Assembly (NCBI GenBank): GCA_963669405.2
Contig: CAXXHF010000002.1
Span: 2,046,001-2,110,000 of the forward strand
Origin: Aureisphaera sp963669405
GTDB lineage: Bacteria > Bacteroidota > Bacteroidia > Flavobacteriales > Flavobacteriaceae
Direction of reading: 5' to 3'
DNA: 64,000 bases
The position numbers and the translations under genes were made by a program. How positions within the stretch are numbered: the first letter of the stretch is position 1; each line of letters begins with the position of its first letter. Shown here in pieces: positions 1-9,138 of this stretch. Under the pieces are notes generated by a model. It searched no databases and was not told the origin of the DNA. It saw nothing but the letters and a program-made list of their open reading frames with translations.

Positions 1-181
1 TCTGAGCCATGTAGATTTTTCTGAAACGTAAAAGTACATAATTCTCCTCGGGTTGGCTATGGCTTAAGGGGTTTGAAAAATATTCTTTATAAAATTCACA
101 TTTAAATATCTGATAATCAACATATTAAAAACTTGGCACGTTTTTAGATTTCCAATTACCGAACCTTAAAATCCAGATGTT

Positions 182-1105
182 ATGAAAGCACTAAAATTAC
201 TTTTCGGATTTACATTATTGGCAACACTGTTTACTTCTTGTTATACCGAAGTAATTGTTGAAGAGGATACTACTATAGATCCAGTACCAACGATTACCTT
301 GGAAGAGGTATTGAATTCGCACGAATTGTGGTATGTAGATATTAACCGTTCTAATGCAAGTGGCCAAATACCGTACCTGCAAATTGCCTTTACGCTTTCA
401 TTTAGAAATGGAAATATCATGGCGAATAATAATTTGGTCGGAATCGGAGATCAAGGTTATGGATTTGGAATCGATGTTGGTTACTATGATACTTTTGCTG
501 ATGAACTTGAAATATCACACGACATTGATGGTTTCTATACCTTCGAAGTGACGCAGTTAAATGATCGAGAAATTGAACTCTATAATAGAATGCATAATGT
601 GCAATATGTCTTAGTAGGATACCAAAGAAGTACTTTTGATTATGACCTGTTGTTCTATGACAACATCCACTATTTTGTGCAGGAGTATGTAGCCTGGGAA
701 AAGATATATACCAGTCCTTATGGTGAGCCAAATGAGTTTGACTATGAGAATTTCCTTCAGTTTTTACCAGGTGGTGGAGATGGAAATTTTCAAAGTTCGC
801 AAGATGACAATGGCGCCGATATCCATAGCATTTATTGGGATTATACAGGAATCTTTAATATAGATGATGTAACGGGCGATATGTACGCTAAATATTTAAC
901 ACTAGATTATGATTATCTAGGCAATGAATATTTTGTTCTCGACGTTATTGATGACAGAACGGTTGAATTATTCCATGAACCTTCAGGTACTTTGTACCGT
1001 TTTCGAGGAAAAGGATATATTCAATACAAAAACAATGAAAAAAGGAAAATGCGCTTATCTAAAAAGGATATTGCAAAGCAAAACAAGAAGATTAGCATTT
1101 TCTAA
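182..1105 (+). CDS. Hypothetical lipoprotein, 307 aa
   Basis: I do not recognise a family. The N-terminus is a lipoprotein signal: a lysine, a hydrophobic run and a lipobox ending at Cys20 (LFTSC), so export and lipid anchoring are likely. The mature part is rich in Asp, Tyr, Asn and Phe. It seems to contain two related halves, each with a stretch resembling 'Y.D..YF.......E..Y', which suggests an internally duplicated beta-rich domain such as the lipocalin-like domains common in Bacteroidota lipoproteins (inference). The C-terminal 25 residues are unusually basic. It stands alone, followed by a strong hairpin and converging on nadD. The 181 bases upstream hold no gene and no clear promoter. 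Confidence 0.75.
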   Translation: MKALKLLFGFTLLATLFTSCYTEVIVEEDTTIDPVPTITLEEVLNSHELWYVDINRSNASGQIPYLQIAFTLSFRNGNIMANNNLVGIGDQGYGFGIDVGYYDTFADELEISHDIDGFYTFEVTQLNDREIELYNRMHNVQYVLVGYQRSTFDYDLLFYDNIHYFVQEYVAWEKIYTSPYGEPNEFDYENFLQFLPGGGDGNFQSSQDDNGADIHSIYWDYTGIFNIDDVTGDMYAKYLTLDYDYLGNEYFVLDVIDDRTVELFHEPSGTLYRFRGKGYIQYKNNEKRKMRLSKKDIAKQNKKISIF

Positions 1106-1136
1106 GATATAAAGACTTTTGGTTGGTTATTTAGTT

Positions 1137-1176
1137 GAAACCGCTGGGTTCTCATTCTTCGAGTTCCGGCGGTTTC
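1137..1176 (+). terminator. Hairpin terminator after the first lipoprotein gene
   Basis: GAAACCGCTGG at 1137-1147 pairs with CCGGCGGTTTC at 1166-1176 (11 bp with one G-T pair and an 18-nt loop) and is followed by a short T-rich stretch. It sits between two converging genes, ends one base before the nadD stop codon, and could serve both strands. Confidence 0.7.
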
Positions 1177-1767
1177 TTATTTATAGAAATTCATCTCATC
1201 TAAATATCGCCAAACGTTATGAGGTAAGAGTGGCCGAATGTTTTTTCCCTCTTTAATACTTTTTCGGATAAAAGTCGAGGAAATTTCCATTATGGGGGCA
1301 TCAATCTGAGTGATCTTTTTATGCCCTTTAAATTGATGTTCTATAGTTCCTTCAGAAATTCTTGGGTACACATAAATGGCATATTGATCCAGAATCACCT
1401 CATAGTTTTTCCACTTATGAAAGCTCTTCAGGTTGTCCTCTCCCATGATTAAATAGAAATTGTAGTCGGGATACTTTTCATCTAAAACGGCCAACGTATT
1501 TACGGTATAATTGGGTTGGGGCAAATCGAATTCTACCTTACTTGCTTTAATTTTCGGATAGTCCTCCAAAGCAATGTCCACCATAGTGAACCGATGATGG
1601 TTGTCCAATAAGGTTTTTTTCTTTTTATGTGGGTTATGAGGGGTAACCACCATCCAAACTTCGTCCAATCCACCGTATTCTACCATGTGGTTGGCAATGG
1701 TTAGATGACCCACATGAATAGGATTAAAAGTTCCAAAGTACAATCCTATTTTTTTTGAAGATGCCAT
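1177..1767 (-). CDS. nadD: Nicotinate-nucleotide adenylyltransferase NadD
   Basis: Joins nicotinate mononucleotide and ATP to form deamido-NAD in cytoplasmic NAD synthesis. The nucleotidyltransferase signature GTFNPIHVGH lies at residues 12-21, and the second motif ISSTFIR is near residue 163. The length of 196 aa fits the family. It is the last gene of a yicC-gmk-nadD unit. Its ATG overlaps the gmk stop by one base (TAATG), which points to translational coupling. The start is fixed by that overlap and by the short N-terminus before the catalytic motif. Confidence 0.95.
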   Translation of the reverse strand: MASSKKIGLYFGTFNPIHVGHLTIANHMVEYGGLDEVWMVVTPHNPHKKKKTLLDNHHRFTMVDIALEDYPKIKASKVEFDLPQPNYTVNTLAVLDEKYPDYNFYLIMGEDNLKSFHKWKNYEVILDQYAIYVYPRISEGTIEHQFKGHKKITQIDAPIMEISSTFIRKSIKEGKNIRPLLPHNVWRYLDEMNFYK

Positions 1768-2360
1768 TATTCTTCTTTTGAACTAATTTTTTTTGAAATA
1801 TGCTTTACCACCAACTGTTCTGCTTCATTCAAGGCATTTTCCAAGATGTCATTTTCAATAATAAAGTCAAATTGTGGAGCTGTTGCCATTTCTACAGAAG
1901 CCTTCGCAATTCGCATATTAATCTTTTCGTCGCTTTCTGTTTTTCGTTTTTTTAAGCGTATTTTAAGCTCTTCCACACTTGGAGGACGTACAAAAACAGC
2001 AAGGGTTTCCTCGGGGAATTTTCTTTTTATTCGCAATCCACCTACAACATCTATATCGAAGATTACATTTTTGCCCATGGCCCATATGCGTTCTACTTCA
2101 GTTTTTAGGGTGCCATAGAAATTATCGCGGTAGACTTCTTCCCATTCCAAGAAATCATCACTTTTCATATGTTTTTTGAATTGTTCTAAACTTATGAAAT
2201 AATAATCCACCCCATCTTTTTCATCACCTCTTGGCGATCTTGATGTGGCCGAAATGGAAAACTCCAGATTGAGATGCTCTTGAGCTAGAAGATGTCTTAC
2301 AATAGTGGTTTTGCCACTTCCGGAAGGTGCCGAAAACACAATTAATTTTCCTCCCTTCAT
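1767..2360 (-). CDS. gmk: Guanylate kinase
   Basis: Phosphorylates GMP to GDP using ATP. The P-loop APSGSGKT is at residues 11-18, followed by the GMP-binding segment with SATSRSPR.GE-like residues and a DGVDYYF motif, then IDVVGG in the Walker B position. The length of 197 aa is usual. It overlaps nadD and yicC by single bases at both ends (TAATG junctions), so the three genes are probably one transcript with coupled translation. This gene order is common in Flavobacteriia. Confidence 0.96.
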   Translation of the reverse strand: MKGGKLIVFSAPSGSGKTTIVRHLLAQEHLNLEFSISATSRSPRGDEKDGVDYYFISLEQFKKHMKSDDFLEWEEVYRDNFYGTLKTEVERIWAMGKNVIFDIDVVGGLRIKRKFPEETLAVFVRPPSVEELKIRLKKRKTESDEKINMRIAKASVEMATAPQFDFIIENDILENALNEAEQLVVKHISKKISSKEE

Positions 2361-3217
2361 TATAGTACGTTTAAGGCTTGTTCCTTGATTTTTTCCAATT
2401 CGTCTTTCATTTGTACCACCAACTGTTGCATAGGGGCAAAATTGGATTTGGAACCAATGGTATTGATTTCTCTACCGATTTCTTGTGAGATGAAACCTAA
2501 TTTTTTTCCGTTCGAATCTTGAGAGGAAAGAGATTCTATAAAATATTCCAAATGGTTTTTAAGTCTAACTTTCTCTTCGGTTATATCGTATTTTTCCAAA
2601 TAGTAAATGAGCTCCTGTTCAAATCGGTTTTCGTCTACTTCTTCCTTCAATTCAGAAACGGCCTTACGCAACCGCTCTTTTACAGTGGTAATTCTTTGAG
2701 GATCTATTTCAATAACTTGTTCTAATAATTGGGAAATATTGGAAATCCTTTTTTCGAAATCTTTTTTAAGGGCCTCTCCTTCAGAACTTCGGTAATTGTT
2801 AATTTCCACCAAAGCATTATCTACAGCATTCATGATTTGGTTGAACTCGTCTTCGTTTATTTCTTCCCGTTCGGTTTTAAGCGCATCTGGCAGACGGATG
2901 GCCATTTTAAGTAATTCTGTTTTGTCACCATCCACTACATTACCTAATTGTGAGATATACTCGTTCACCACTACTGAGTTTATCTTAGTATTGGTTTCTT
3001 CGCCAGTAATTTCTACAAAAAGGTTAAAATCGACTTTACCCCGAACCAAAGATTTTGCAATCTTATTGCGGATTTTCAATTCCTTTTCACGATAGGAGCC
3101 GGGAACCCGAGCGTTCATATCGAGGTTCTTACTGTTGAGGGATTTTATTTCAACCGTTATTTTTTTGCTGGCTAGTTGGATAACATTTTTCCCATAGCCC
3201 GTCATGGATTGGATCAT
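2360..3217 (-). CDS. YicC family protein
   Basis: The N-terminus MIQSMTGYGK and the C-terminal segment GREINTIGSKSNF are the hallmarks of the YicC/YloC family (about 290 aa; here 285). E. coli YicC is linked to RNA turnover, and I infer a similar RNA-related role here. The centre (roughly residues 140-210) is predicted coiled coil from its charged heptad-like pattern. It is the first gene of the yicC-gmk-nadD unit and is coupled to gmk by a one-base overlap. Confidence 0.9.
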   Translation of the reverse strand: MIQSMTGYGKNVIQLASKKITVEIKSLNSKNLDMNARVPGSYREKELKIRNKIAKSLVRGKVDFNLFVEITGEETNTKINSVVVNEYISQLGNVVDGDKTELLKMAIRLPDALKTEREEINEDEFNQIMNAVDNALVEINNYRSSEGEALKKDFEKRISNISQLLEQVIEIDPQRITTVKERLRKAVSELKEEVDENRFEQELIYYLEKYDITEEKVRLKNHLEYFIESLSSQDSNGKKLGFISQEIGREINTIGSKSNFAPMQQLVVQMKDELEKIKEQALNVL

Positions 3218-3272
3218 ACTTCAATTTTAACTGAAGCAAAGGTACATAATTCCAGATTCTGATTGATTAGAA

Positions 3273-3629
3273 CTACTCCTTTGGATTTCCGAGATGATCA
3301 AAATGTTTGTCTAGGTATCTTTCGGTAGTTAAGAAAGCCAACAAGATGAGGAGGGTATTTCCTATAATAGTGACCAAGAGATTATATTCTGGGTATATAA
3401 AATAAAGAATAGCGGGTATTAATAAGCTATATAGAGTATACTGAATGGAAACTTTTATGGAATAATCATTGGCAGCTCTCCAAATGGTTTCATTCCGCAT
3501 GGAACGTATGGTTCTGTATCCATAAATCCAGTTAATTTTCTTGGGGGGAAACCTTTTGAAGATCAAGAAAATCAGGAATATAAAGATACAATACCCTAAA
3601 CTTAAAAGAAGTTGATATTCTGCGGTCAT
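3273..3629 (-). CDS. SdpI family membrane protein
   Basis: A 118-aa protein with three apparent membrane segments (about residues 6-24, 65-80 and 85-102). Between the first and second lies the block 'GYRTIRSMRNETIWRAAN', which matches the conserved GYRT..SM.....W..A motif of SdpI/DUF1648-related proteins. In Bacillus, SdpI is an immunity and signalling protein; most members are uncharacterised, and I do not claim immunity here. It lies 6 nt downstream of the DUF1080 lipoprotein gene on the same strand, so it may be the tail of that operon. Confidence 0.75.
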   Translation of the reverse strand: MTAEYQLLLSLGYCIFIFLIFLIFKRFPPKKINWIYGYRTIRSMRNETIWRAANDYSIKVSIQYTLYSLLIPAILYFIYPEYNLLVTIIGNTLLILLAFLTTERYLDKHFDHLGNPKE

Positions 3630-3635
3630 GACATA

Positions 3636-4445
3636 TTAGTCTAACTCACGAACCCATATGTTACGGTAGCTTACCCCACTCATGTCTTGATGATCCTGCA
3701 ATTTAATAGGTCCTTTGCCATGTGCATTGTTTTTGGGCCAGCCAATGTATTCGGTACTTCCTTCCAATTCGAAATGATCTTGAACTAATACTCCATTATG
3801 CAGAACTGTAATGGTTCCGGATTTCGTTTTGTTGCCTTCGGCATCAAATTCTGGAGCATGAAAAATAATGTCATAGGTATTCCATTCTCCCGTAGGAACC
3901 AAAGCCTGTACTAAGGGTGGTGACTGTTTGTATAAGGAAGCTGCTTGTCCATTAATATAGGTTGGATTGTCATTGTTGTCCAGTACCTGAACTTCATACA
4001 AATCCTGAAGGTAGACACCACTGTTGCTTTTTGCTTGGCCTTCGGCTTTACTGTCTGGATTGCTTCTCCATTCTACATGCAGCTGTACACTTCCAAAGTC
4101 TTTCTTGGTTTTTATATCACCTGTTTTGTCTTTTACGGTCATACTTCCATCTCCATTTAGGTCCCATTGGGCAGGGCTTCCGTCCTTGGCAGAGACCCAT
4201 TCGTCTAAATGAGTTCCGTCAAACAAAACAATGGCATCACTGGGCGCACCATTATTGCCTGTAGGGTTTACTATGGCTCTTGCGGGTTCCCAAACTTCTG
4301 TTTCTTCAGGTTTTGTAGGTTCTTTTTGAGTAACCTCCTCTTTTGGTGTTTCATTTTCCATGGCCTCTTCGGGTTTCTTTTCCTGTGCTTGTTGGCATGA
4401 AATTAAGAAGCATACGAATGACGACAGTAGTATATATTTTTTCAT
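3636..4445 (-). CDS. DUF1080 lipoprotein, 3-keto-disaccharide hydrolase family
   Basis: A 269-aa exported lipoprotein with the lipobox Cys at residue 17. A low-complexity Glu/Pro/Lys/Thr linker (about 20-55) leads into a single DUF1080 domain. Landmarks are 'VLFDGTHLDEW', 'DFGSVQLHVEWR', 'SNSGVYLQDLYEVQVLD' and the terminal 'YRNIWVRELD'. The fold is a concanavalin-like beta sandwich, and characterised members hydrolyse 3-keto-glycosides. Here the family call is firm and the substrate is inferred from context. It lies in a minus-strand run with TIM-barrel, Gfo/Idh/MocA and permease genes, opposite a GMC dehydrogenase unit that could make 3-keto sugars. Confidence 0.88.
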   Translation of the reverse strand: MKKYILLSSFVCFLISCQQAQEKKPEEAMENETPKEEVTQKEPTKPEETEVWEPARAIVNPTGNNGAPSDAIVLFDGTHLDEWVSAKDGSPAQWDLNGDGSMTVKDKTGDIKTKKDFGSVQLHVEWRSNPDSKAEGQAKSNSGVYLQDLYEVQVLDNNDNPTYINGQAASLYKQSPPLVQALVPTGEWNTYDIIFHAPEFDAEGNKTKSGTITVLHNGVLVQDHFELEGSTEYIGWPKNNAHGKGPIKLQDHQDMSGVSYRNIWVRELD

Positions 4446-4456
4446 GATGGATGTGT

Positions 4457-5509
4457 TTAGAGTCCTAATATCTTTTTTAATTTTTCTTTGTCGATTTCCT
4501 CACCGGCAAAATCGTCAAACCTTTTTTGAGTGGCTTCAATGATATGACTGGCTATGAAAGGAGCACCTTCTCTAGCACCTTGCTCTGGGCTTTTTATACA
4601 ACATTCCCATTCCATAACTGCCCAAACATCACAACCATATTCGGTGAGCTTACTAAAGATGGTCTTAAAATCTATTTGTCCATCTCCAGGAGAACGGTAA
4701 CGTCCTGCACGATCCTTCCAATCACTGTATCCACCAAAAGTACCTCGTTTACCGTCTGGTTTAAATTCACTGTCCTTTACATGAAAGGCTTTGATGAATT
4801 CATGATAATGATCTATATATTCAATATAGTCCAATTGTTGTAATACAAAATGACTTGGATCGTAGAGTATGTTAACTGCTTTATGATTGTTGGTGGCTTT
4901 AAGAAACCGTTCAAAAGTAACTCCATCATGAAGGTCTTCTCCAGGATGTATTTCATAACAAACGGCGACACCATTTTCTTCAAACTCATTTAGAAGGGGA
5001 AGCCAGCGTTTTGCCAACTCCTCAAAACCCATTTCTACCAAGCCATCTGGTCGTTGTGGCCAAGGATGCCAGGTATGCCAAAGTAATGCCCCGCTAAAGG
5101 TTGCATGTGCATTCAATCCTAAATGATTACTAGCCCTTGCTGCACTTATGAGTTGTTTTCTAGCCCATTCAGTGCGCTTTTTCGGATTGTTTTTACAATC
5201 ATCCGGCGCAAAATTATCGAACATAAGGTCGTAAGCTGGATGTACTGCTACCAACTGTCCTTGTAAGTGGGTGGAAAGCTCTGTGATTTCAAGTCCGAAG
5301 TCGTTTATTCTTCCTTTAAGCTCATCACAATAGGTCTTGCTTTCACCAGCCGTTTCAAGATCAATTAATCGTGTTTCCCAAGTGGGAATCTGTATACCTT
5401 TGTAGCCCAAATCGGCAGCCCATTGGCAGAGCCCGTCCAAAGAGTTGAAAGGAGCTTTGTCGTCCATGAATTGAGCTAAGAATACAGCGGGTCCTTTTAT
5501 TGTCTTCAT
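4457..5509 (-). CDS. Sugar phosphate isomerase/epimerase family (TIM barrel)
   Basis: A 350-aa cytoplasmic AP-endonuclease-2-type TIM barrel (no signal peptide). Metal-site candidates typical of the family are visible: Glu in 'VCYEIHPGEDLHDG', Asp/His in 'ILYDPSHF', His in 'AFHVKDSEF', and a late Glu in 'VMEWECC'. Members isomerise or epimerise sugars or eliminate from keto-sugars. It lies 10 nt from the Gfo/Idh/MocA gene and 11 nt from the DUF1080 gene, so all are probably co-transcribed. The exact substrate cannot be read from the sequence; processing of a 3-keto sugar is my inference. Confidence 0.88.
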   Translation of the reverse strand: MKTIKGPAVFLAQFMDDKAPFNSLDGLCQWAADLGYKGIQIPTWETRLIDLETAGESKTYCDELKGRINDFGLEITELSTHLQGQLVAVHPAYDLMFDNFAPDDCKNNPKKRTEWARKQLISAARASNHLGLNAHATFSGALLWHTWHPWPQRPDGLVEMGFEELAKRWLPLLNEFEENGVAVCYEIHPGEDLHDGVTFERFLKATNNHKAVNILYDPSHFVLQQLDYIEYIDHYHEFIKAFHVKDSEFKPDGKRGTFGGYSDWKDRAGRYRSPGDGQIDFKTIFSKLTEYGCDVWAVMEWECCIKSPEQGAREGAPFIASHIIEATQKRFDDFAGEEIDKEKLKKILGL

Positions 5510-5519
5510 GTGTGTTCAG

Positions 5520-6653
5520 TTAAAGTTCTTTCCAGACGTTTCCTTCTTCGTGACTAGCTACGGCTGTTTCTATAAACCGCATGCCACGTACCCCATCTCT
5601 CATACCAGGGAATTCTGCGGGATGGTAATCCTCTCCTCTAATGGCTTTTGCCAAGCCTTTATAAATATTACCCATGGCATCAAAGATTCCTTCAGGATGT
5701 CCAGGAGGGAGTTTCGTGCCATCCAATGAAATTTTACTATTATAGGCATGCCCAGGTTTTAGGGTGCGTAAGGGTTGTCCGTCTTCCAAAAGATACAAAT
5801 AATTCGGATTTTCCTGCTCCCATTTTAGCCCTGCTTTTTTGCCATACACTGATACGCTAAAATTGTTTTCTTCCCCTGTAGCAATCTGACTCGCACAAAG
5901 TACTCCTTTGGCATTTCCACTGAAACGTAATAAGACTGTGCCATCGATATCCATTTCATTATCGTCATAGAGATGATTGAGATCTGCCAAAATGGAAGTC
6001 ACATCCATTCCAGTTACAAATTCCAACATTTGATAGGCATGTACTCCAATATCACCTATACAACAACTGATACCTGATTTTTTTGGGTCTAACCGCCATG
6101 TAGTGCTTCTTTTTTCGATATCGTGAATGATGGGATTGATCCAACCTTGATAGTATTGCGCATCAATTTTTTGAACCTCTCCAATAGCTCCTTCGGCAAT
6201 CATTTGTTTCATTTGCCGTACCATAGGATAACCCGTATATGTATGGGTAAGTGCAAAATGCACATTGCTTTTTTCTTGAATTTCAGATAGTTCTAAAGCT
6301 TCAGAATAACTCATAGTCATGGGCTTTTCGCAAATGACATGAAAACCAGTTTGCAGAAGCTGTTTTGCCATTGGAAAATGCAAGAAGTTGGGCGTAAGTA
6401 CTGAAACAACTTGGATTCGTTCAGAGACAGGTAACTTTGATTCTTCAGCAATCATATGATTGATATCTGCATAAATCCTATGGGTAGGTATCCCAAGTTC
6501 TTTAGCAAATTCGATACTTTTTGCATGGTCTGGATTAAAAGCTCCTCCGATAAGTTCGTAGGCGTCGTACATGCTGGCTGCGACTCGGTGTAATATGCCT
6601 ATTAGGCTATCACCGCCACCTCCTAAAACACCCCATTTTATTTTTTGGCTCAT
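5520..6653 (-). CDS. Gfo/Idh/MocA family NAD(P)-dependent oxidoreductase
   Basis: A 377-aa sugar oxidoreductase. The N-terminal Rossmann fold opens with 'KWGVLGGGGDSLIG', followed by the family motif EKP in 'VICEKPMTMSY' (residues about 110-120). The catalytic-region 'DIGVHAYQMLEFV' supplies the conserved Asp/His. There is no Tat or Sec signal, so it is probably cytoplasmic. Its ATG overlaps the stop of the permease gene (TAATG). In the likely pathway it would interconvert keto and hydroxy sugars, for example reducing a 3-keto hexose after import (inference). Confidence 0.9.
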   Translation of the reverse strand: MSQKIKWGVLGGGGDSLIGILHRVAASMYDAYELIGGAFNPDHAKSIEFAKELGIPTHRIYADINHMIAEESKLPVSERIQVVSVLTPNFLHFPMAKQLLQTGFHVICEKPMTMSYSEALELSEIQEKSNVHFALTHTYTGYPMVRQMKQMIAEGAIGEVQKIDAQYYQGWINPIIHDIEKRSTTWRLDPKKSGISCCIGDIGVHAYQMLEFVTGMDVTSILADLNHLYDDNEMDIDGTVLLRFSGNAKGVLCASQIATGEENNFSVSVYGKKAGLKWEQENPNYLYLLEDGQPLRTLKPGHAYNSKISLDGTKLPPGHPEGIFDAMGNIYKGLAKAIRGEDYHPAEFPGMRDGVRGMRFIETAVASHEEGNVWKEL

Positions 6654-7882
6654 TAGGCTTTGTATTCTATTTTTTCATTTTTAAATAACAGGGCGAAAAG
6701 GACTAAAACAACAGCAGCAAAAATAGCTGGGAAAGTCCAAATGGATTTCCAAACATGGCCACCTTCAGCAAGAAGATTGGCGTCGGTAATTTTTCCTGCA
6801 ACGTAAAACCCTACCAGCATACCCACTCCATAAGTGGCAAGGGTTATAAGTCCTTGTGCTGCACTTTTTGCTTTTTCTCCTGCTTTACTGTCAGTATAGA
6901 TCTGTCCTGAGACAAAAAAGAAGTCATAGCAGATTCCGTGAAGAATGATTCCTGTAATAATCATAAAGAACATATCTCCTGCATTTCCATAGGCAAATAA
7001 TAAGTAGCGAATACCCCAAGCTAACATCCCTACCAAAATGGTCTTTTTAAAACCATATTTTTTAAAGAAGAAAGGCAATAGAAGCATAAATACCACTTCA
7101 GAAATTTGGCCTGCAGATGCCCATGCTGTTGAGTTTTCTACACCACTTTCGGTAAGGAAAGGACTCAGGTTCTGATAGTAAAATGCCAGTGGAATACAGA
7201 TGAGTACGGATGAAAGGAAGAAGACTAAAAAGTTTCGATCTTTCAATAACTTTAATGCTTCTAATCCTAGAATATCTGAAACACTTGCCTTTTCTCCTTT
7301 TGTTGTACTTGGAGGTGTTTTGGGCAATGTAAAACTGAAAACACCTAATAGTGCAGAAGCAATTGCCGTCATTAAGAAAGTGTTGGAAAGCATTCCTTCT
7401 TGAATATTTTCAAGTGCGTCCCACTTAAAAGCAAAACTAATAAGAAGGCCAGCTACAATCCACCCAACAGTTCCCCACACTCTAATGAATGGAAAATCCT
7501 TGGAAGGGTCTTTCATTTGATTGAAAGAAACTGAATTCACTAATGCCAAAGTGGGCATATAGGCAATCATGTATCCCAATACATAGGGATAAAATCCACT
7601 AAAACTGGTAGCTTGTGAGAGTTGGTACATTAAAAAAGCACCTATTAAATGCAATACCCCCAAGATTTTTTCAGCATTGAAAAAACGATCGGCGATCAAT
7701 CCAATGATGAATGGTGCTATTATGGCTCCCCAAGATTGGGTAGAATAAGCCATGGCAGTTTCACCTCCTGTAGCAGATAAATTGTTTCCCAAAAACGTTC
7801 CCATAGTTACAAACCAACCTCCCCAAATAAAAAATTCGAGGAACATCATAACGGAAAGTTGTATACGTGTAATTGACTTCAT
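6653..7882 (-). CDS. NupG-like MFS nucleoside/sugar permease
   Basis: A major facilitator with about 12 hydrophobic segments, resembling the nucleoside:H+ symporter (NupG/XapB) family. 'LEFFIWGGWFVTMGTFL' near the N-terminus and 'YSTQSWGAIIAPFIIGLIADRFF' are typical. In Bacteroidota such proteins often sit beside Gfo/Idh/MocA and TIM-barrel genes and are thought to import sugars or inositols rather than nucleosides (inference). I place the start at the ATG at 7882 (MKSITRIQ, 409 aa). A longer reading frame to 7918 would overlap the upstream gene and add a polar 12-residue tail. Confidence 0.85.
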   Translation of the reverse strand: MKSITRIQLSVMMFLEFFIWGGWFVTMGTFLGNNLSATGGETAMAYSTQSWGAIIAPFIIGLIADRFFNAEKILGVLHLIGAFLMYQLSQATSFSGFYPYVLGYMIAYMPTLALVNSVSFNQMKDPSKDFPFIRVWGTVGWIVAGLLISFAFKWDALENIQEGMLSNTFLMTAIASALLGVFSFTLPKTPPSTTKGEKASVSDILGLEALKLLKDRNFLVFFLSSVLICIPLAFYYQNLSPFLTESGVENSTAWASAGQISEVVFMLLLPFFFKKYGFKKTILVGMLAWGIRYLLFAYGNAGDMFFMIITGIILHGICYDFFFVSGQIYTDSKAGEKAKSAAQGLITLATYGVGMLVGFYVAGKITDANLLAEGGHVWKSIWTFPAIFAAVVLVLFALLFKNEKIEYKA

Positions 7883-7889
7883 AGATGTG

Positions 7890-8864
7890 TTATTTTTGGT
7901 TAGCGTATGCTTTTTCAATTAAAGCTTTTGTAGCCAGAATTCCTTCTTCTTCACTCATGTCATCCCCTTCAAACTCTACTCCAATATATCCACTGTATCC
8001 AGCATCTTTTACAATTTGTAACATTTTGTAATAATCAATTTTTTCTTCGTTGCCTTCCGCATCAAAACTGTACGCCTTGGCACTTACCGCTTTGGCAGCA
8101 GGCATCAGCAATTTAATGCCTTGATAATAATCGGGGTATTCTTCAATACATTCTCCCCAGCGTTTTCCATCAACACGTTTTACACACCAATTTCCAAAAT
8201 CGGGAAGGGTTCCGCAGTTGTCCATATTTACTCCTTTAATAGCATCCATTAATAGTGGAGCATCTGAAGAAAGCCATCCGTGATTTTCACAAAGTACATT
8301 GATGTTCTTTGTGGCAGCGTATTCCGATATTTTTTTAAGTCCATCCTGTACTGTTTCTATCCATACTTCGGGATCGTTGGTTCCAAAGGTATTTACACGG
8401 ATGGAATGCCCTCCCAGTTTGGCAGTGGCATCTACCCATTTTTTATGTTTTTCTACCGCTTCATTTCTTTTTTCTGCATCTGGATCGGCCAAATCACCTT
8501 CATGATCTACCATCACTAAAACCGTACGAACACCGTAGGTCTCATTTAAAGCTTTTAAGGAATCAATAACCGTTTCAAAACCGAGTTCTTCTATTTGTTT
8601 CTCGTAGAGTTGTGAAACGAGTTCAATGCCTTCAAAACCCAAGGCTTTAGCATCGGAGGCAAAAGTGAATGGATTTCCATCATCAGCTTGATATTTTTTG
8701 TGCAATGACCATTGAGCAAGAGAAAGCTTTAGAGTTTCGGAAGGGTTCTCTGTTTTTGTTTCGGCTTCTATAGGAGCTTTCGCAGTCTCTGGCTTTTCTT
8801 CAGTCGTATTCTTACAAGAGAAAGCGATAACAGAGATAAGGGATAATACGATAAGGCGCTTCAT
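7890..8864 (-). CDS. Exported TIM-barrel isomerase/epimerase-like lipoprotein
   Basis: A 324-aa AP-endonuclease-2-type TIM barrel with a lipoprotein signal (lipobox Cys17 in VIAFSC) and a short Glu/Thr/Pro linker. Barrel landmarks include 'LAQWSLHKKY', 'VLCENHGWLSSD', 'LPDFGNWC' and the late 'YIGVEFEGDDM' that supplies a metal-ligand Glu. It is the first gene of the minus-strand arm and begins 274 bases from the divergent GMC gene. An exported TIM barrel beside a DUF1080 lipoprotein suggests periplasmic handling of a keto-glycoside (inference). Confidence 0.87.
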   Translation of the reverse strand: MKRLIVLSLISVIAFSCKNTTEEKPETAKAPIEAETKTENPSETLKLSLAQWSLHKKYQADDGNPFTFASDAKALGFEGIELVSQLYEKQIEELGFETVIDSLKALNETYGVRTVLVMVDHEGDLADPDAEKRNEAVEKHKKWVDATAKLGGHSIRVNTFGTNDPEVWIETVQDGLKKISEYAATKNINVLCENHGWLSSDAPLLMDAIKGVNMDNCGTLPDFGNWCVKRVDGKRWGECIEEYPDYYQGIKLLMPAAKAVSAKAYSFDAEGNEEKIDYYKMLQIVKDAGYSGYIGVEFEGDDMSEEEGILATKALIEKAYANQK

Positions 8865-8966
8865 TTTATTGGAGTTTTTTTGTTTTTGGTTCAGTATTAA
8901 AGAGACTTCTAAGGTAGTTTTTTTTTGAAAGTTATATAAAAGAATAGTAGTAGTATTGTCATATTC

Positions 8967-8990
8967 TCAACCGAAAACGTTTTCGGTTGA
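8967..8990. promoter_or_regulatory. Perfect 24-bp palindrome, LacI-type operator
   Basis: TCAACCGAAAAC is followed directly by its exact inverted complement, centred on ACGT. A central CG inside GAAAACGTTTTC is the usual form of a LacI/GalR-family operator. It lies in the divergent spacer between the minus-strand sugar genes (start 8864) and the plus-strand GMC unit (start 9139), so one regulator could control both arms. No LacI-type gene is in the window. The rest of 8865-9138 holds only A/T-rich sequence with no convincing promoter pair. Confidence 0.75.
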
Positions 8991-9138
8991 TGATCTTATT
9001 CTTTTAGCACTGGTTTTTTGTATAATCAAAAAAAATACAGGAAATTAGACGAACTTCTAATATAAAAGAGCAATACTATTCCACAGAAGCGTGTTGTTGT
9101 AACTATTTGAAAACAAACTAATTAAAACAAATACTATT

